Assembly (NCBI RefSeq): GCF_035989885.1
Contig: NZ_CP108518.1
Coordinates: 3,938,501-4,002,500 of the forward strand
Length of the DNA: 64,000 nt
From: Streptomyces sp. NBC_01232
GTDB taxonomy: Bacteria > Actinomycetota > Actinomycetes > Streptomycetales > Streptomycetaceae
Direction: 5' to 3'
The notes under the pieces are model-generated. The model saw nothing but the letters and a program-made list of their open reading frames with translations. It had not been told where the DNA came from and did no database searches. Shown piece by piece: positions 61,978-64,000 of this stretch. Positions within the stretch are counted from its first letter, which is position 1. Every line of letters begins with the position of its first letter. Both the position numbers and the translations under genes were made by a program.

Positions 61978-62007
61978 AAAGCCCCGCACCATAAGGTGCG
62001 GGGCTTT
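61978..62007. terminator. rRNA operon terminator (also serves the DUF3626 gene)
   Basis: AAAGCCCCGCACC and its exact complement, loop ATAA. In the minus direction the stem ends in GGGGCTTTTCTG, a T-rich tail, directly after 5S rRNA; it can act in both directions. Confidence 0.9.
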
Positions 62008-62020
62008 CCCACAATGATTG

Positions 62021-62139
62021 TTCGGCGGCGTCCTACTCTCCCACAGGGTCCCCCCTGCAGTACCATCGGCGCTGAAAGGCTTAGCTTCCGGGTTCGGAAT
62101 GTAAACCGGGCGTTTCCCTAACGCTATGACCACCGAAAC
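62021..62139 (-). rRNA. rrf: 5S ribosomal RNA
   Basis: On the minus strand the RNA begins GUUUCGGUGGUCAUAGCG and ends CGCCGCCGAA, matching Streptomyces 5S. The paired ends and the loop with CCGAACCCGG are intact. One extra U appears in loop C (CCCGGUUUACAUUCC) compared with the remembered canonical CCCGGUUACAUUCC. Ends are given to within about 2 nt. Confidence 0.95.
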
Positions 62140-62214
62140 ACTATGAAATTTGAACGCTGGTGTTTTCACAGCTGTTCGTTATTTCAGAACTAACACAGTG
62201 GACGCGAGCAACTG

Positions 62215-64000
<1,786 letters not shown>

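Overview
This 64 kb window is a high-GC chromosomal segment of a Streptomyces. Codon third positions are strongly G/C, GTG and TTG starts are common, mycothiol genes (mshA, mshD) and glnR are present, and many products are Streptomyces-specific families. From memory, gene content and order follow the S. coelicolor SCO4204-to-SCO4126 region read backwards, ending in an rRNA operon. No phage, plasmid, integrase or CRISPR locus was seen. This is mostly conserved core chromosome with a few small repeats and MITE-like insertions.

Layout. 1-5.4 kb: mshA (partial), a methyltransferase, a secreted NlpC/P60 endopeptidase and a response regulator/PP2C phosphatase. 5.4-12.5 kb: small membrane and DNA-binding proteins, an XRE regulator with a palindromic operator, the c-di-GMP-dependent anti-sigma factor rsiG, dtd, a YgfZ-like protein, the nickel Fur-family regulator nur and a nitrobindin-like barrel. 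12.7-17.5 kb: three overlapping genes for similar anchored extracytoplasmic proteins, then a DUF1416/sulfurtransferase pair behind a 27-residue Cys-containing leader peptide. 17.6-22.6 kb: a DUF2993 protein, a poly-Q membrane protein with an internal 165-bp duplication, a MoaD-like protein, glnR and a LacI regulator. 22.6-32 kb: a MerR/sliding-clamp fusion, an HtrA protease next to an MprAB-like two-component system, PI-PLC, a TetR/hydrolase pair with a 42-bp palindrome, and a 5'-nucleotidase.

32-42.7 kb is a phosphate region: mshD, ppk (PHO box), a CHAD protein, pstS (PHO boxes), pstCAB, and convergent pit with its DUF47 partner. Together these cover high- and low-affinity phosphate uptake and polyphosphate synthesis under apparent PhoP control. 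42.8-53 kb holds the copper regulator csoR with its operator, several small genes, a PAP2 phosphatase, a lytic transglycosylase-NlpC/P60 hydrolase, a Ser/Thr kinase and assorted enzymes. 53.4-60.5 kb is a six-gene co-directional operon resembling a type IV secretion apparatus: a small 2-TM protein, a VirB8-like protein, a VirB6-like protein, a VirB4 split over two genes, and a VirD4-like protein with no recognisable Walker A motif. It has no relaxase and appears to correspond to the cmdABCDEF developmental cluster of S. coelicolor. The window closes with a GNAT gene, a DUF3626 gene, a strong terminator, 5S rRNA and part of 23S rRNA on the minus strand.

Most interesting points: the domesticated T4SS-like operon with its degenerate coupling protein; the MerR-clamp fusion with an internal start; a promoter-plus-hairpin upstream of glnR; two MITE-like elements whose terminal CTAG supplies or coincides with a host stop codon; and an interspersed repeat captured inside a coding sequence.
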